From positions 1 to 16,073 of the forward strand of contig CAJKCQ010000052.1 of the NCBI GenBank assembly GCA_905198475.1: a stretch of DNA of 16,073 nt, read 5' to 3'. The position numbers and the translations under genes were made by a program. This DNA is from an uncultured Sutterella sp. (lineage in GTDB: Bacteria > Pseudomonadota > Gammaproteobacteria > Burkholderiales > Burkholderiaceae_F). This document shows, piece after piece, positions 15,623 to 16,073 of this stretch. The stretch's first letter is position 1, and each line of letters opens with the position of its first letter. The notes beneath the pieces are model-generated. The model did no database searches. It worked only from the letters and a program-made list of their open reading frames with translations, and was not told where the DNA came from.

Positions 15623-16073
15623 ATGAGCCATATTTACTGGGAGCTCAACGAGATCCCGATCCCCGATTTCGCGCTCGTCAACCGCCACGATGCTCGCGTC
15701 TATACGGTCCACACTGGCCCCCACGGCGAACGTCGGCGCAGGGTCATCGGCCGCTCTACCGGGGAGACGCACATGCACCCCAACACCACCTTCAAATTCC
15801 TGTACCCACAGCTCTGGGCGCAGCACTACGGTCATCTCGGGCTCTCCGAGCCCTTCAAGTTGATCGGCCTCTATGCCGCCACCCTCGCCATAGCTCAGAA
15901 AACGGGGCTCTATCGGGACGTACTCGCCTCATTCGGACCGCTCTACGGCAACGGGATCATGGACTACGCCATGTTCTCCATCGCTGAGCGAAGCTCCTCA
16001 ACCCAGCTCTTTGCCGATGCAATGGCGTTTCGGATGGTTTTCTCCCGGACGCGTCACGAGGACTCGTGGTTTT
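15623..16073 (+). CDS. Transposase, DDE type (IS4/IS1634-like), N-terminal 150 residues
   Basis: The frame is open from ATG 15623 to the end of the window. A purine-rich ribosome site (GAAGAAG, 15611-15617) precedes it. Visible features: a basic opening with GPHGERRRRVIGRSTGETHM, a motif NTTFKFLYPQLWAQHYG, then a helical stretch LIGLYAATLAIAQKTGLYRD and FGPLYGNGIMDYAMFSIAER. The pattern of a short N-terminal beta region, an aromatic W-x-x-x-YG motif and a helical dimerisation-like region before the catalytic core is what I associate with IS4/IS1634-type transposases. The DDE residues would lie beyond the window, so the family is a recognition call, not proven. The AT-rich upstream region with hairpin and promoter supports a mobile-element gene. 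Leucine codons are mostly CTC, similar to the surrounding genome, so it is not freshly arrived from an AT-rich host. Confidence 0.6.
   Translation, partial: MSHIYWELNEIPIPDFALVNRHDARVYTVHTGPHGERRRRVIGRSTGETHMHPNTTFKFLYPQLWAQHYGHLGLSEPFKLIGLYAATLAIAQKTGLYRDVLASFGPLYGNGIMDYAMFSIAERSSSTQLFADAMAFRMVFSRTRHEDSWF

Larger units (their letters stand above)
15479..16073 (+). mobile_element. Insertion sequence, left part only
   Basis: The base composition changes abruptly from GC-rich to AT-rich at about 15478. The AT-rich stretch carries a long hairpin, a good promoter-like sequence and a transposase-like gene running off the right edge. The outer end cannot be fixed, because the matching right inverted repeat and target duplication lie outside the window; 15479 is where composition changes, not a proven terminus. 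If this is an IS, it inserted roughly 250 bases upstream of the macroglobulin-pbpC operon, in divergent orientation. Confidence 0.5.

Noticed and set aside
1..16073. CRISPR array, tRNA, rRNA or an anti-phage defence island
   Set aside because: Read for regularly spaced repeats, tRNA-like cloverleaf ends and defence-gene motifs; none seen. The genes are housekeeping, envelope and polysaccharide functions plus one IS.

Overview
The window appears to join pieces of two unrelated genomes, plus the edge of an insertion sequence. Bases 1 to about 3430 read like a gut Firmicute, probably Faecalibacterium-like: leucine is almost always CTG, and three genes in an exopolysaccharide-type operon overlap head to tail by ATGA. 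From about 3430 onward the DNA is more GC-rich, leucine is mostly CTC, and the gene order dedD-like (SPOR) - cvpA - purF is the classic proteobacterial order, usually preceded by folC. With the pbpC / alpha-2-macroglobulin pair further on, this suggests a betaproteobacterium of the Sutterella/Parasutterella kind. The taxonomic names are inferences from gene order, base composition and codon use; no search was run.

Layout: (1) 3-1136, the 3' part of a Wzz-like polysaccharide co-polymerase; (2) 1133-2971, a second Wzz-like protein fused to a C-terminal GGDEF domain with a destroyed active-site signature; (3) 2968 to about 3432, the N-terminal half of a family 2 glycosyltransferase, cut off at the junction; (4) about 3431-4321, a DedD-like SPOR protein lacking its true N-terminus; (5) 4438-4941 cvpA; (6) 5107-6621 purF; (7) on the minus strand, 9396-15227, a very large bacterial alpha-2-macroglobulin, followed by pbpC (9393-6799), with the two genes overlapping; (8) after an AT-rich switch at about 15480, an IS end with a long hairpin, a promoter-like sequence and the 5' part of a transposase gene that runs off the window at 16073.

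How the parts work together: genes 1-3 look like a membrane assembly for making and length-controlling a surface polysaccharide, with a nucleotide-sensor-like domain attached. The DedD-CvpA-PurF block combines septal peptidoglycan binding, a membrane protein linked to envelope homeostasis, and the first committed step of purine synthesis. The alpha-2-macroglobulin/PBP1C pair is a known periplasmic module thought to guard and repair peptidoglycan, but here the macroglobulin has lost the thioester motif and has no lipobox.

The points most worth a second look are the probable chimeric junction near 3430, the Wzz-degenerate GGDEF fusion, the thioester-less macroglobulin beside pbpC, and two mobile-element traces: an IS200/IS605-like hairpin at 6756-6775 and the IS end from about 15480. 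I found no CRISPR array, rRNA or tRNA gene.
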